A stretch of DNA of 61,754 bases from Nitrospinota bacterium (GTDB taxonomy: Bacteria > Nitrospinota > Nitrospinia > JACRGO01), in the NCBI GenBank assembly GCA_016212295.1, contig JACRGO010000042.1:1-61754 (forward strand), in the 5' to 3' direction. Both the position numbers and the translations under genes were made by a program. Shown here piece after piece: positions 8,708 to 17,093 of this stretch (its first letter is position 1; each line of letters opens with the position of its first letter). The notes below the pieces were generated by a model, which did no database searches, was not told where the DNA came from, and saw only the letters and a list, made by a program, of their open reading frames with translations.

Positions 8708-11632
8708 ATGTCAACCGAAATAAAAAAATTGTGGGTCTCCATGGGACTGCATTTCGCGGCGGTGGCTAGCATCATGCTCTGCAGGACCTATGTTGATTTA
8801 TTGTTTCTGTCCACATACCCGAAGTCCTGGCTCCCTTTTTACTTCATGGGGCAGACCGTCGCGACCCTTGTTCTCACCTACATCATCACCCCGCAAATAT
8901 CAAAGGGATCACGTTTAAGAATCTTTCTGAACCTTGTCATCTGCTCCCTGACCCTTGTCGCCGCCATATTCCTAATGGACCTTGAAATAGACTATTTCCC
9001 CTTTGCCCTTTGCCTGTGGCTGGCCGCGTTTTCGGTCCTACTGGGCGTGATCTCCTGGAATTGCGTCGGGGACGCCTTTGACGCCAGGGCCTTTAAAAGG
9101 ATCATTCTATGGATTAACGTCGCCGGGAGCGTCGGCGGATTGGTGGTGGGCCTGCTCATCCCCTCCATAATTTACTGGTACAGCGCGGACATGCTCTTGT
9201 ATATATTGATCGTGCTGACCCTTGTCCAGGGATGCCTGGTATACATGCTGGAGCCTTTGCCGGCCTCCTCCAGGAAGATGAAGGGCGGGCAATCGCCGAT
9301 GAATTATACCCTGTTCAAGAGCCTGGCCGTGGGCGTGTTTCTGCTTTTTGTAGTTGACACATTCGCCGACTACGCGCTCAAGGCCGAGGTGGGCGCGGCT
9401 TACACCAAGGAAGGTATCGGCAAATTCATGGGGCCGTTTTACGGCCTTTCAAGCGTACTCATCCTGGCTGTCCAGTTTGGCGGGACCAATCATCTTATAA
9501 AATATTTCGGGATCGCGGGGCTTCTGGCGGTTTTGCCCGGGTTCTGTCTTCTCGTTAATCTGGGTATGATAGCGTATCCCGGCCTTTGGGTCGCCGCCGC
9601 CTTCCGCATGGGGGAGATGGTGTTCCGCTACAGCGTGGACAACATAGGCCGCGAGCTTGCCGCCAATCCGTTGCCAAGCCCCATACGAAAGGCCGGAAAG
9701 CTTTTCCTCAAGGGAGTGGTCACGCCCATCGGCTCCGGGGCCGGAGCGGTGGTCCTGTGGCTTCTGGCCGAAACTTTCGGGCTTCGCGGCATAGCCTTCG
9801 CCACGGTGGCGGTTTCAGGGTTCTGGATGCTTGCTAACAGGCAGACCAGGAACGCATATCAGTCCACCCTGGAAGAAACGGTAAAGCAGAAGCGCTTTAT
9901 CGCTGACATGGATGGAGATGATCCGGCTAGCCGGGAGGCGTCAATGGGCGTCGCTTTACAGGCCCTTGGGGAAAAGGACCCGGACTCCATACGCTTCGGG
10001 TTGGCCTTGCTTGAGGACATTAAATTTGACAAAATACCCCAACCGGCCTTGGAGCACCTGAATTCCGAACACCCGGACATAAGGGCCTCGGTGCTGAAAT
10101 TGGCGATGAGGGTACAGGACACTGGCATTGTCCCAAGGCTTGTGAAACAGCTTGAGGCGGAGCGGGAGCCGGAGGTCGTCTGGCGGCTGCTGGACGCCTT
10201 GGCAGCCATTGACCCCGCCTCAGCCTCGCCCTTCGCGGAAAAATTATTGAAAAGCCAGGACGCCGAGATCAGGGCCAGCGCGATCCTGGTCCTGATGCTG
10301 GCCGGGAGCCTTAGCCTGCTGGCGGAAGCCGTCAATTCCTTGAAGGACATGGTTTTCAGCTCTGATCCCTTGATGCGCAAGGGGGCCGCCCGCGCCATGG
10401 GCGCTTTAAAAGGGGGCAAACTCGGACAGGAACTGCGGTTATTGATTCACGACCCTAGCGAGGACGTGTGCATAACCACCATCAGGTCCGCTTCCCAGCG
10501 CCAATCACTGTGCCTGATTGAGGACATAGCCTCCAAATTGGGGCGGGGAAGGACGTCGCACTACGCGAGCCGGGCCCTGGCGGAATTGGGAGTGGCCACG
10601 GTCCCGCACCTTCTGAAGGCAGCGCGCCAGGGAAAGGAAAGGACCATTCGCGCCGCTATAAAGACGATGGCCATGATCCCCGGGGAAGAAGTGGAAGACG
10701 CCCTGGCGGAGGTCGCCTGCTCTGAAATGCCGCTTACCAGGAACATCGTGGCCAAGGAGTCGGCCTTGCGCGCCGGCCGCATGCCGGTTTCCAAGGCGTT
10801 CAGGAAAAAGGCCATTGGCTTCGTGGAAGAAGAGGCCGGCGCGATCAGGATATTGAAATCCGGAAGGACCTTGGATTCACTTTCGGGCTTCGTGAAGTCC
10901 GAGCTGTCGTGCCGCCTGGGACTGGCCCAGACCAGGCTGCTTCATTGGTTCGCGGTCTGCACGCGGCCTGCCGAGGTGATGGGGGTGATGCCCCTGGTCC
11001 TTTCCGGCGAAAGGTCCAAGGACACGGCCGCGCGTCGCGGCGCCGCAATGGAATTGCTTGACACTCTTGCGTCCGACAAGAGGTTGAAGAATTCCATATT
11101 GGAGTTTGAAAAGGAGGCCCGCGCCAATGGGAACGCGGAAAAACTCATGGAGGAACTTAAAAATCTGAATGACCCGTGGCTCAGGAGGGTCCTTTCAGAC
11201 GAATTTCATGAATATAAAGGAGTCCCGATGAATATAGCCCAAAAGGTAATGGCGTTTAAAAAGGTCAAATTATTTGAAAGTCTGCCAGGCGAAATATTAA
11301 TGACCATCGCCGAGGAAAGCGAAACCCGGGAAATGATAAAGGGCGCTAAAATAGTGTCAACCGGCGAGGCCTCTGACGGCCTGTATATAATCGCTTCAGG
11401 GACCGTGCGCATTGAAATAAACGGCCAGCCGGTAAGGACCTTGGGGGAGAGCGATTTTTTCGGCGAGGTTGGGCTTTTGGATGATTCAGCCCGGGCCGCT
11501 GACGCAGTGGCCAACGAGGATGGGCTGCTATTTTTCATAGGAAAGGAAACCTTCGGCGCGATCACGGAAGACCTGCCGGAAGTCATGCGCGCCGTGGTCA
11601 AGACCATCATCGGTTATCTCAAGAAAAAGTAA
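8708..11632 (+). CDS. NTP-translocase-like membrane protein fused to HEAT repeats and a cNMP-binding domain
   Basis: A 974-residue fusion. About residues 8-410 form 11-12 hydrophobic helices resembling the NTP/NDP exchange transporter (ATP/ADP translocase) family, including SWNCVGDAFDARAFKR and GSVGGLVVGLL. Residues about 420-830 are alpha-helical HEAT-like repeats (for example HPDIRASVLKLAMRV, DAEIRASAILVLMLAG). Residues about 855-970 are a cyclic-nucleotide-binding domain with GEASDGLYIIASGTVRIE and SDFFGEVGLLDDSARAADAV. The membrane part would be in the inner membrane with the rest cytoplasmic. The frame is open to 8621, but that part is translated repeat DNA, so ATG 8708 is chosen. Substrate and ligand are unknown. 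Confidence 0.8.
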   Translation: MSTEIKKLWVSMGLHFAAVASIMLCRTYVDLLFLSTYPKSWLPFYFMGQTVATLVLTYIITPQISKGSRLRIFLNLVICSLTLVAAIFLMDLEIDYFPFALCLWLAAFSVLLGVISWNCVGDAFDARAFKRIILWINVAGSVGGLVVGLLIPSIIYWYSADMLLYILIVLTLVQGCLVYMLEPLPASSRKMKGGQSPMNYTLFKSLAVGVFLLFVVDTFADYALKAEVGAAYTKEGIGKFMGPFYGLSSVLILAVQFGGTNHLIKYFGIAGLLAVLPGFCLLVNLGMIAYPGLWVAAAFRMGEMVFRYSVDNIGRELAANPLPSPIRKAGKLFLKGVVTPIGSGAGAVVLWLLAETFGLRGIAFATVAVSGFWMLANRQTRNAYQSTLEETVKQKRFIADMDGDDPASREASMGVALQALGEKDPDSIRFGLALLEDIKFDKIPQPALEHLNSEHPDIRASVLKLAMRVQDTGIVPRLVKQLEAEREPEVVWRLLDALAAIDPASASPFAEKLLKSQDAEIRASAILVLMLAGSLSLLAEAVNSLKDMVFSSDPLMRKGAARAMGALKGGKLGQELRLLIHDPSEDVCITTIRSASQRQSLCLIEDIASKLGRGRTSHYASRALAELGVATVPHLLKAARQGKERTIRAAIKTMAMIPGEEVEDALAEVACSEMPLTRNIVAKESALRAGRMPVSKAFRKKAIGFVEEEAGAIRILKSGRTLDSLSGFVKSELSCRLGLAQTRLLHWFAVCTRPAEVMGVMPLVLSGERSKDTAARRGAAMELLDTLASDKRLKNSILEFEKEARANGNAEKLMEELKNLNDPWLRRVLSDEFHEYKGVPMNIAQKVMAFKKVKLFESLPGEILMTIAEESETREMIKGAKIVSTGEASDGLYIIASGTVRIEINGQPVRTLGESDFFGEVGLLDDSARAADAVANEDGLLFFIGKETFGAITEDLPEVMRAVVKTIIGYLKKK

Positions 11633-11812
11633 TGGAGACAGCCCTCATCAGGGAACAGGATAGCGCATAAAAATTAAGCGGTTTTGGCCTTGGAAAAAAT
11701 TCGCGCGCTTGGCCGCGAATTTTTACAGAGAGAAACATGATTTTATGTATTTTTTGGTTTAAAATATTTTTGGATGTTTTATATTTTGGCCAATATATAA
11801 AAATTTGCGGTT

Positions 11813-12091
11813 ATGAAGTATTTCGACTGGAATGATGAGAAAAATGAAATGCTTAAAAAAACGCGCAATGTATCATTTGAACAGGTTGAATTGGCAATTG
11901 TATCAGGAGACTTGATAGATAGACTAAAGCATCCGAATTCGGCAGAATATCCAAATCAGAAGGTATTTCTGGTGAAGATTGAAGATTATATTTACTCCGT
12001 GCCATTTGTTGAAGATAGCGAAAAAATATTTTTGAAAACAATAATACCGAACAAAAAGGCAACAAAAAAATATCTGGAAGGCAATAAATGA
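11813..12091 (+). CDS. BrnT-like toxin of a type II toxin-antitoxin pair
   Basis: A 92-residue basic protein with the BrnT/DUF497-like pattern: FDWNDEKNEMLKKTRNVSFEQV at the start and a KIFLKTIIPNKKATKKYL end. BrnT proteins have a RelE-like ribonuclease fold and are held by a ribbon-helix-helix partner. The gene overlaps the next one by an ATGA at 12088-12091, the usual tight coupling. Both genes are more AT-rich than their neighbours, suggesting transfer. Toxicity is inferred from family and pairing; the toxin-first order matches brnTA. Confidence 0.7.
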   Translation: MKYFDWNDEKNEMLKKTRNVSFEQVELAIVSGDLIDRLKHPNSAEYPNQKVFLVKIEDYIYSVPFVEDSEKIFLKTIIPNKKATKKYLEGNK

Positions 12092-12363
12092 AAAAAACAA
12101 CGTTAGACAAAGAAGAAATCGGGCTATCAAAATCACTTGAGAGCGAAGAGTGGGTTTCCGACCTGACGGAAAAAGAGAAAAAGCAATATGAAGAATATGC
12201 TCAATATAGTCTTAATAAACAAAGACGCATTAATATTCAAATAACCGAGCGGGATTTAATGAAAATCAGGGCCAAGGCAATCGAAGAGGGCATCCCGTAC
12301 CAATCACTTATTTCCATGATAATTCATAAATACAATGAAGGGAAAGTATCAATTAACCAGTGA
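12088..12363 (+). CDS. Antitoxin, ribbon-helix-helix type
   Basis: A 91-residue protein following the toxin with a 4-base overlap. The acidic N-terminal half (ESEEWVSDLTEKEKKQYEEY) is the likely toxin-binding part, and RRINIQITERDLMKIRAKAI with EGIPYQSLISMIIHKY near residues 46-82 is the CopG/MetJ-like DNA-binding part. Such antitoxins usually repress their own operon. A GAGGTGAT ribosome site for the next gene overlaps its stop. Confidence 0.75.
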   Translation: MKKTTLDKEEIGLSKSLESEEWVSDLTEKEKKQYEEYAQYSLNKQRRINIQITERDLMKIRAKAIEEGIPYQSLISMIIHKYNEGKVSINQ

Positions 12364-12369
12364 GGTGAT

Positions 12370-13128
12370 ATGAAAAAAATATTGTTCATTATTTTCAGCT
12401 TTGTTCTAATCGGCTCCTCCCATGCGGGCGAGACCTTTAAATGCTCGAAATACGTCCCGGAAAATTTCCGGCTGGAAAAACCGGCAGAGTGTGACGACAC
12501 CGTGGTCTGGCATTATGATCTGCCGCAAACGGCCGATAAAAGCAGCGACAAGTCATTTGAAACCAGGGTGATTGACAATGTCATGGAAACCTCGAACATG
12601 GGGGGCGCGTCATTCACCTTTCCCTCAGGGGTCAAGAAAAACGTTTACCGGTCCTCTTTTCTGACCGGGAAGGAGGCATGCCTGTCAAGCCTTATAAAGG
12701 ACGCCAAGGTCGGCAGCATAATCAATTACTACTATGGCACCCTGAAAAGCGCCGACAACCTCTCGGAGGAAGAACGGAAGATGTTCGCGGACCTTGGGGG
12801 CAAGGTTTATATCCGGCCCTTGAATTACCAGTATAAGTTCAAGAAATTGCCCAAGGAGGAAATTTTCGCGAAGGTCGTGGAAATTATCAATCTGGTTGAG
12901 CACGCCCCCGGCAATGTGATAGTGCACTGTTACGGCGGGATTCACAGGACCGGGGTGTTGTTCGGCGTAATGCAGAAATGCCTGAACAAAGTCCCGGTGG
13001 AGGATGTTTTAAACGAATACAAATGCCACGCCGCATGGGAAAGCGAAAAGCGGCCAGGCGGCGCGGACCCGGATAACGAAACTGTTATCAGGGAATTCCC
13101 ATGCGAAAAAATAAATGACATGAAGTAG
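12370..13128 (+). CDS. Secreted protein tyrosine/dual-specificity phosphatase-like protein
   Basis: A 252-residue protein with a clear signal peptide (KKILFIIFSFVLIGSSHA). The catalytic P-loop is VIVHCYGGIHRTGVLFG, a CX5R motif with C187 and R193. This is the active-site signature of cysteine phosphatases, and the flanking VKVYIRPLNYQYKF-like region fits the fold. Secretion of such an enzyme to the periplasm is uncommon; substrates could be phosphoproteins, inositol phosphates or lipids. A GAGGTGAT ribosome site precedes ATG 12370. It follows the toxin-antitoxin pair closely but is probably unrelated to it. Confidence 0.75.
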   Translation: MKKILFIIFSFVLIGSSHAGETFKCSKYVPENFRLEKPAECDDTVVWHYDLPQTADKSSDKSFETRVIDNVMETSNMGGASFTFPSGVKKNVYRSSFLTGKEACLSSLIKDAKVGSIINYYYGTLKSADNLSEEERKMFADLGGKVYIRPLNYQYKFKKLPKEEIFAKVVEIINLVEHAPGNVIVHCYGGIHRTGVLFGVMQKCLNKVPVEDVLNEYKCHAAWESEKRPGGADPDNETVIREFPCEKINDMK

Positions 13129-13146
13129 GCGCTTATCCGCCTGCTC

Positions 13147-13173
13147 ATAGCGCGGCATGGCCGCAATCAAAAC
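13147..13173 (+). repeat. Family A element
   Basis: ATAGCGCGGCATGGCCGCAA followed by TCAAAAC. It contains the near-palindrome GCGGCATGGCCGC and lies 18 bases after the phosphatase stop codon. Confidence 0.8.
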
Positions 13174-13207
13174 GTAATATATAAAGCCTTTTCCTGCTAT
13201 TCCTAAA

Positions 13208-14116
13208 ATGAAAAAAGATTTTGACGACGATGACGATTTAGAGGAATTGGATGACGATGGCTTCGATGGAGAGAAGAACGGGTCTGATTCCGAGGATTAT
13301 GATTATGATGACGACCTCGATGACTTAGAGGAGTTGGAGGACGAGGAAGACGTCAAGGCCAATGTGAAAACCGGCGCACCCCCTTTCCCCGCAAAGGAAA
13401 AGGCGGATGATCTGGCGGAAGCGGAAGAGGACGCATGGGAGGAAGAAGAGGTAAGGAAAGCCCCTTCTTCCGCGAAATTGGAAAAGAAGAAAGACGATGA
13501 CGACTCCTCATTTTTCGAGGAAGCGCCGGATGAGGAGGATGATCTTGGCATCACAAAGGGGCCGGCCGCGCATGTGGCGGAGCCAGTAACAGCAGCGTTC
13601 AAGGTCCCCGCTGCTGCCCCTTTCCTCGCCGCTGAAGCCGCCAAACCAGCCGCGAAAGGGGTCCAACCTGTTTTAATCATTCTTCCGGCGATAGCCATTC
13701 TGCTGGGTATCGGGCTCTACTTTTTCAAAGGAGGGAAAAGCGGGGACTTGGCGCCCGGCCAGCCATCGCAACAGGAAAAAACGGTCCCGCCAATCCAGAC
13801 GCCCGCTTTTAAAAAACCCAAAATCGATGATTCCATCCCTGACCATTACGAGGAAATGAAGAGAATTGAGATATCCGACCCTCTTAAAATCGCTTCGCTT
13901 GCCGATCGCGGTTTATTGAAAAAAAACGCCGAGGATTCCAGCCGGGAAGTAGGGAAGTTGACGCTTGTTCTTTATAAAACGGATGTTCGATATGTGGTCT
14001 CCCAGACCTATCATTATGCCGATGGCGGCAAATGGACGGTGGAAACACAGTTTTCCGACCTTGGCGCGGACCCGGAAGAGGTGGCCAAGGCGTTCGACGA
14101 TGTTTACGCGGGTTAA
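13208..14116 (+). CDS. Acidic single-pass membrane protein
   Basis: A 302-residue protein, not recognised. The first 120 residues are extremely rich in Asp and Glu with no hydrophobic stretch. An Ala/Pro-rich linker follows, then one membrane helix near residues 157-175 (VLIILPAIAILLGIGLYFF) followed by KGGK, so the acidic part is cytoplasmic or outside depending on orientation. The C-terminal ~125 residues form a small domain (HYEEMKRIEISDPLK...ETQFSDLGADPEEVAKAF). The acidic arm could bind basic proteins or metal ions; this is only a guess. Confidence 0.6.
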   Translation: MKKDFDDDDDLEELDDDGFDGEKNGSDSEDYDYDDDLDDLEELEDEEDVKANVKTGAPPFPAKEKADDLAEAEEDAWEEEEVRKAPSSAKLEKKKDDDDSSFFEEAPDEEDDLGITKGPAAHVAEPVTAAFKVPAAAPFLAAEAAKPAAKGVQPVLIILPAIAILLGIGLYFFKGGKSGDLAPGQPSQQEKTVPPIQTPAFKKPKIDDSIPDHYEEMKRIEISDPLKIASLADRGLLKKNAEDSSREVGKLTLVLYKTDVRYVVSQTYHYADGGKWTVETQFSDLGADPEEVAKAFDDVYAG

Positions 14117-14178
14117 AAAAAATCGTAATAGTTCAGCCCTGTCTAATCCAAATGAGCTGTTATGCTGGTTTTTAATAA

Positions 14179-14314
14179 CTCCGCCATTTATGGCGGAGAA
14201 ACGAAAACAACTACCAGGCTTTATCCATGACTTTACTGCCCGCGCATCGTGCGCTGACAGGCGAATACAATCAGGGCTAAAGCCCTAGTTAGTTTGTTCG
14301 CAGGCTCCAGCCTG
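14179..14314. repeat. Three small palindromes in an intergenic stretch
   Basis: The convergent gap 14117-14336 holds three hairpins: CTCCGCCATTTATGGCGGAG at 14179-14198, AGGGCTAAAGCCCT at about 14273-14286 and CAGGCTCCAGCCTG at 14301-14314. Any of them could end transcription from either side, but none is followed by a good T run. No gene is seen. Confidence 0.55.
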
Positions 14315-14336
14315 TATCGTGTATCCTGCGTTTCCT

Positions 14337-15290
14337 TCATCTCATTTTAATAAGGACCTTCAACGCGCCTTTCCTTGAGGCGTGCTCGAACGCCTCAACC
14401 CCTTCCTCCAGGGAAAAGGTCTTTTCTATCAAGGGGCGGACGTCAACGGTTTTCATCCGGAGGGCCCGGATGGCGGGCCCGAACCGCCCGCACCTGGACC
14501 CCAGCAGAGTAATTTCGTTTATCACCAGGAAATTTAAATCCAGGCACTCCCAATGGGCAAGGGTGGTCTTCAGAACGATGGTCCCGCGCGGCTTCACTAT
14601 TTTCACGGCGAGCTTCATTCCCGAAGGCGAGCCTGCGCAGTCCACCACGAAATCAAACTCCCCTTCGGAAAAATTTGGCTCCAGCGCGGTTTTTATCCCC
14701 TTGCCTTTCAACAATTCCAATTTTTTTTCATGCCTCCCAACCACAAAAAGGTCGCAGCCGGTGAGGGAAAGGACCTGCGCCGCCAAAAGGCCCAGCCTGC
14801 CGTCCCCAAGGACGCAAACCCTGTCCCCTGGTTTTATATGGATCTGCTGGAGGATTTCAAAGGCCGCTGCAAGGGGCTCAATGAAGACCGCCTCCTCGTC
14901 TGATACGGAACCGGGTATAAGGTGGAGGTTCCTGGCAGGGAGAGTCAGATAGTCGGCGAAGGCGCCGTCCTTGTTCAGGATGCCCAGCACGGTCCGGTTA
15001 GGGCAATGGTTCCGCATCCTGTTCAGGCAACAGGGGCACACCCCGCAGCCAAGGTTGATCTCACCCGCGACCCTCTTCCCAAGAAGCCGCTCGTCTGCGC
15101 ATTCCTCAACAGTCCCGGCGAACTCATGGCCTGGTATCCCGTTGAAGCCCATGTAGCCACGGACGATTTCCAGGTCCGTGCCGCATATTCCCGCCACTGA
15201 GACCCTGACCAGGGCCTCGTTGTACTTGGGCTTGGGGACCGGGTGGTCCGTCAGGAATTGAAGTTTGTCCTTGAATAGTAAGGCGCGCAT
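14337..15290 (-). CDS. Zinc-dependent alcohol/polyol dehydrogenase (MDR family)
   Basis: A 317-residue medium-chain dehydrogenase. The catalytic zinc ligands are visible as C36 (GICGTD) and H55-E56 (GHE). The structural-zinc cysteines are in CGVCPCCLNRMRNHC near 82-96, and the nucleotide-binding turn is VLGDGRLGLLAAQV near 162. It is most like threonine or sorbitol-type dehydrogenases, but is 20-30 residues shorter than usual and the substrate is open. It starts directly after the aldehyde dehydrogenase stop with a GGGAG ribosome site, so the pair could oxidise an alcohol to an acid. Confidence 0.8.
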   Translation of the reverse strand: MRALLFKDKLQFLTDHPVPKPKYNEALVRVSVAGICGTDLEIVRGYMGFNGIPGHEFAGTVEECADERLLGKRVAGEINLGCGVCPCCLNRMRNHCPNRTVLGILNKDGAFADYLTLPARNLHLIPGSVSDEEAVFIEPLAAAFEILQQIHIKPGDRVCVLGDGRLGLLAAQVLSLTGCDLFVVGRHEKKLELLKGKGIKTALEPNFSEGEFDFVVDCAGSPSGMKLAVKIVKPRGTIVLKTTLAHWECLDLNFLVINEITLLGSRCGRFGPAIRALRMKTVDVRPLIEKTFSLEEGVEAFEHASRKGALKVLIKMR

Positions 15291-16775
15291 TTAATCTCCC
15301 ATCTGTGCCTTTTGCAGTCTCCCGCTAAAATCCACATATATGGTCTTCCACTCCGTGTAGGCGTCGAGGACTGTCGGGCCGCCGTCGCGATAACCGTTCC
15401 CGGTGCCCTTCACGCCCCCGAAGGGCAGGTGGACTTCAGCGCCGATGGTGGGGGAGTTGACGTAGGAGATACCGGTTTCCAAACGCCCGGCAACGGAGAG
15501 GGCCTTGTTGATGTCCTTGGAGTAAATGGAGGCTGAAAGACCATAGTCGCAATCATTGGCTGTCTCCATCGCCTCTTCCAAGCTTCCGGCAATGAGGATG
15601 GATAGGACCGGACCGAAGATCTCTTCCCTCGCGACCCTCATGGACTTGTTCACGCCGGAAAATATGGTCGGCTTGAAAAACCAGCCGTTGGCGCATTCGG
15701 GGCTCATGCATCTCTCTCCGCCCAGCAAAAGGTTGGCGCCTTCCTTTAGACCGATATCCACATAGGCCCGGACTCTATTAAGCTGGGACTCGTTTATCAA
15801 GGGGCCGATCTGGTTTCTTTCATCCAGGCCGTTCCCGCATTTCAGTTTCCAGGCCTTTTCAACAAGCATGTCAGTGAATTTTTCCGCTATATTTTTGTGA
15901 AGTATCAGCCTGCTGGTGGAAGTGCATCTTTGGCCGGTGGTGCCAAAGGCGCCCCATAGGACGCCCTCCAAGGCGAGATCCAGGTCCGCGGCCTCGTCGA
16001 CAATCACCGCGTTCTTCCCTCCCAATTCCAGTGAAAACCGCTTCATGTTTTTTCCGCATGACTCAGAGACCTTTTTGCCGGTTTCATTGGATCCGGTGAA
16101 GGCGACCATGTCAATCCCAGGATGCCGCGCCAGGGACGCGCCCAGCTCCGGGCCGGTCCCGCAGACAAGGTTGAGCGCCCCGGGGGGGAGTCCGGCCTGT
16201 TCCAAAATTTCCACAAGGCGCAAGGCGGAGAGCGGGGCAGCAGGCGCGGGCTTTAAGACAACCGCGTTTCCGGCAAGGAGGGCCGGGAATATTTTCCAGG
16301 AAGGGACCGCCATTGGAAAGTTCCACGGAGTGATTGCCGCCACCACGCCCAGGGGGACCCTCATGGACATGCACCACTTGTCCTTCAGTTCCGAGGGCGT
16401 GGTATGGCCGAGAAATCTCCTTCCCTCCCCTCCTATATAGAAGGCCATGTCAACCGCCTCCCGCACGTCCCCTTCCGCCTCCTTGAGGATTTTCCCCATT
16501 TCGCGGGTGAGCTCCACGGCAAAAGAAGATTTTTTTTTCGACAGCAATTCTCCAGCGCGGAAGAGGACCTCTGCCCTCTTTGGCGCCGGGGTATTCTTCC
16601 AGGACGGAAACGCCTCCCTGGCCGACCTCACGGCTGAGTCTATATCCTCCGGCCCTGAATCCGGAAAAATACCCACGACTTCCCGCCAGTCGGCTGGATT
16701 GCGGTTCTCGTAGGTCTTGCCGGACCTGGACCCGGCCCATTTTCCGCCGATGAAATTTAAAAATACAGAGGACAT
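15291..16775 (-). CDS. NAD(P)-dependent aldehyde dehydrogenase
   Basis: A 494-residue ALDH-superfamily enzyme. TPWNFPMAVPSWKIFPAL is the coenzyme and substrate channel motif, AFTGSNETGKKV the nucleotide-binding turn, LELGGKNAVIV contains the general-base glutamate, and GQRCTSTSRLI the catalytic cysteine; the C-terminal PFGGVKGTGNG is also conserved. Semialdehyde or glyceraldehyde-type substrates fit. The frame is open to 16931, but the extra 52 residues are translated repeat DNA; ATG 16775, with AGGA 9-12 bases before it, gives the normal family N terminus. It is followed at zero distance by the alcohol dehydrogenase. Confidence 0.9.
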   Translation of the reverse strand: MSSVFLNFIGGKWAGSRSGKTYENRNPADWREVVGIFPDSGPEDIDSAVRSAREAFPSWKNTPAPKRAEVLFRAGELLSKKKSSFAVELTREMGKILKEAEGDVREAVDMAFYIGGEGRRFLGHTTPSELKDKWCMSMRVPLGVVAAITPWNFPMAVPSWKIFPALLAGNAVVLKPAPAAPLSALRLVEILEQAGLPPGALNLVCGTGPELGASLARHPGIDMVAFTGSNETGKKVSESCGKNMKRFSLELGGKNAVIVDEAADLDLALEGVLWGAFGTTGQRCTSTSRLILHKNIAEKFTDMLVEKAWKLKCGNGLDERNQIGPLINESQLNRVRAYVDIGLKEGANLLLGGERCMSPECANGWFFKPTIFSGVNKSMRVAREEIFGPVLSILIAGSLEEAMETANDCDYGLSASIYSKDINKALSVAGRLETGISYVNSPTIGAEVHLPFGGVKGTGNGYRDGGPTVLDAYTEWKTIYVDFSGRLQKAQMGD

Positions 16776-16835
16776 AATGAAATATCCTAACCCGAATAAA
16801 CCGGAAAAGAAAAGGAATGGAACGCGGATGACGCG

Positions 16836-17000
16836 GCGCGGCATGGCCGCAACCAAAATGAAAACAAAATCCCAAATGACAAATAGCAAATAAATTACAA
16901 TTACCGAATGCAAAAAACAATTCCTTTTCATTGTTTTTCCTTGTAATTTTGGTTATTGAGATTTATTTGTTATTTGACAATTGTTATTTGGAGTTTCATA
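16836..17000. repeat. Family A element joined to an inverted family B pair
   Basis: GCGCGGCATGGCCGCAACCA at 16836-16855 is a family A element. It is followed by two facing family B arms: AAATGACAAATAGCAAATAA / AATTACAATTACCGAATGC, then TTATTGAGATTTATTTGTTA / TTTGACAATTGTTATTTGG. The arms can fold into a long hairpin. The right arm contains TTGACA at about 16975. Confidence 0.8.
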
Positions 17001-17093
17001 AAGAGTTTTCTTGCATTTTCGCTAGATTTGCCCTTAACATTAAAAGATAAAATTTGATATTTCATCGCAAAGCTTTGCGGTTATTAATATTTT

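Noticed and set aside
16776-16931. Extra 52 N-terminal residues of the aldehyde dehydrogenase
   Set aside because: They translate the family A and B repeats upstream; ATG 16775 matches the family and has an AGGA site.
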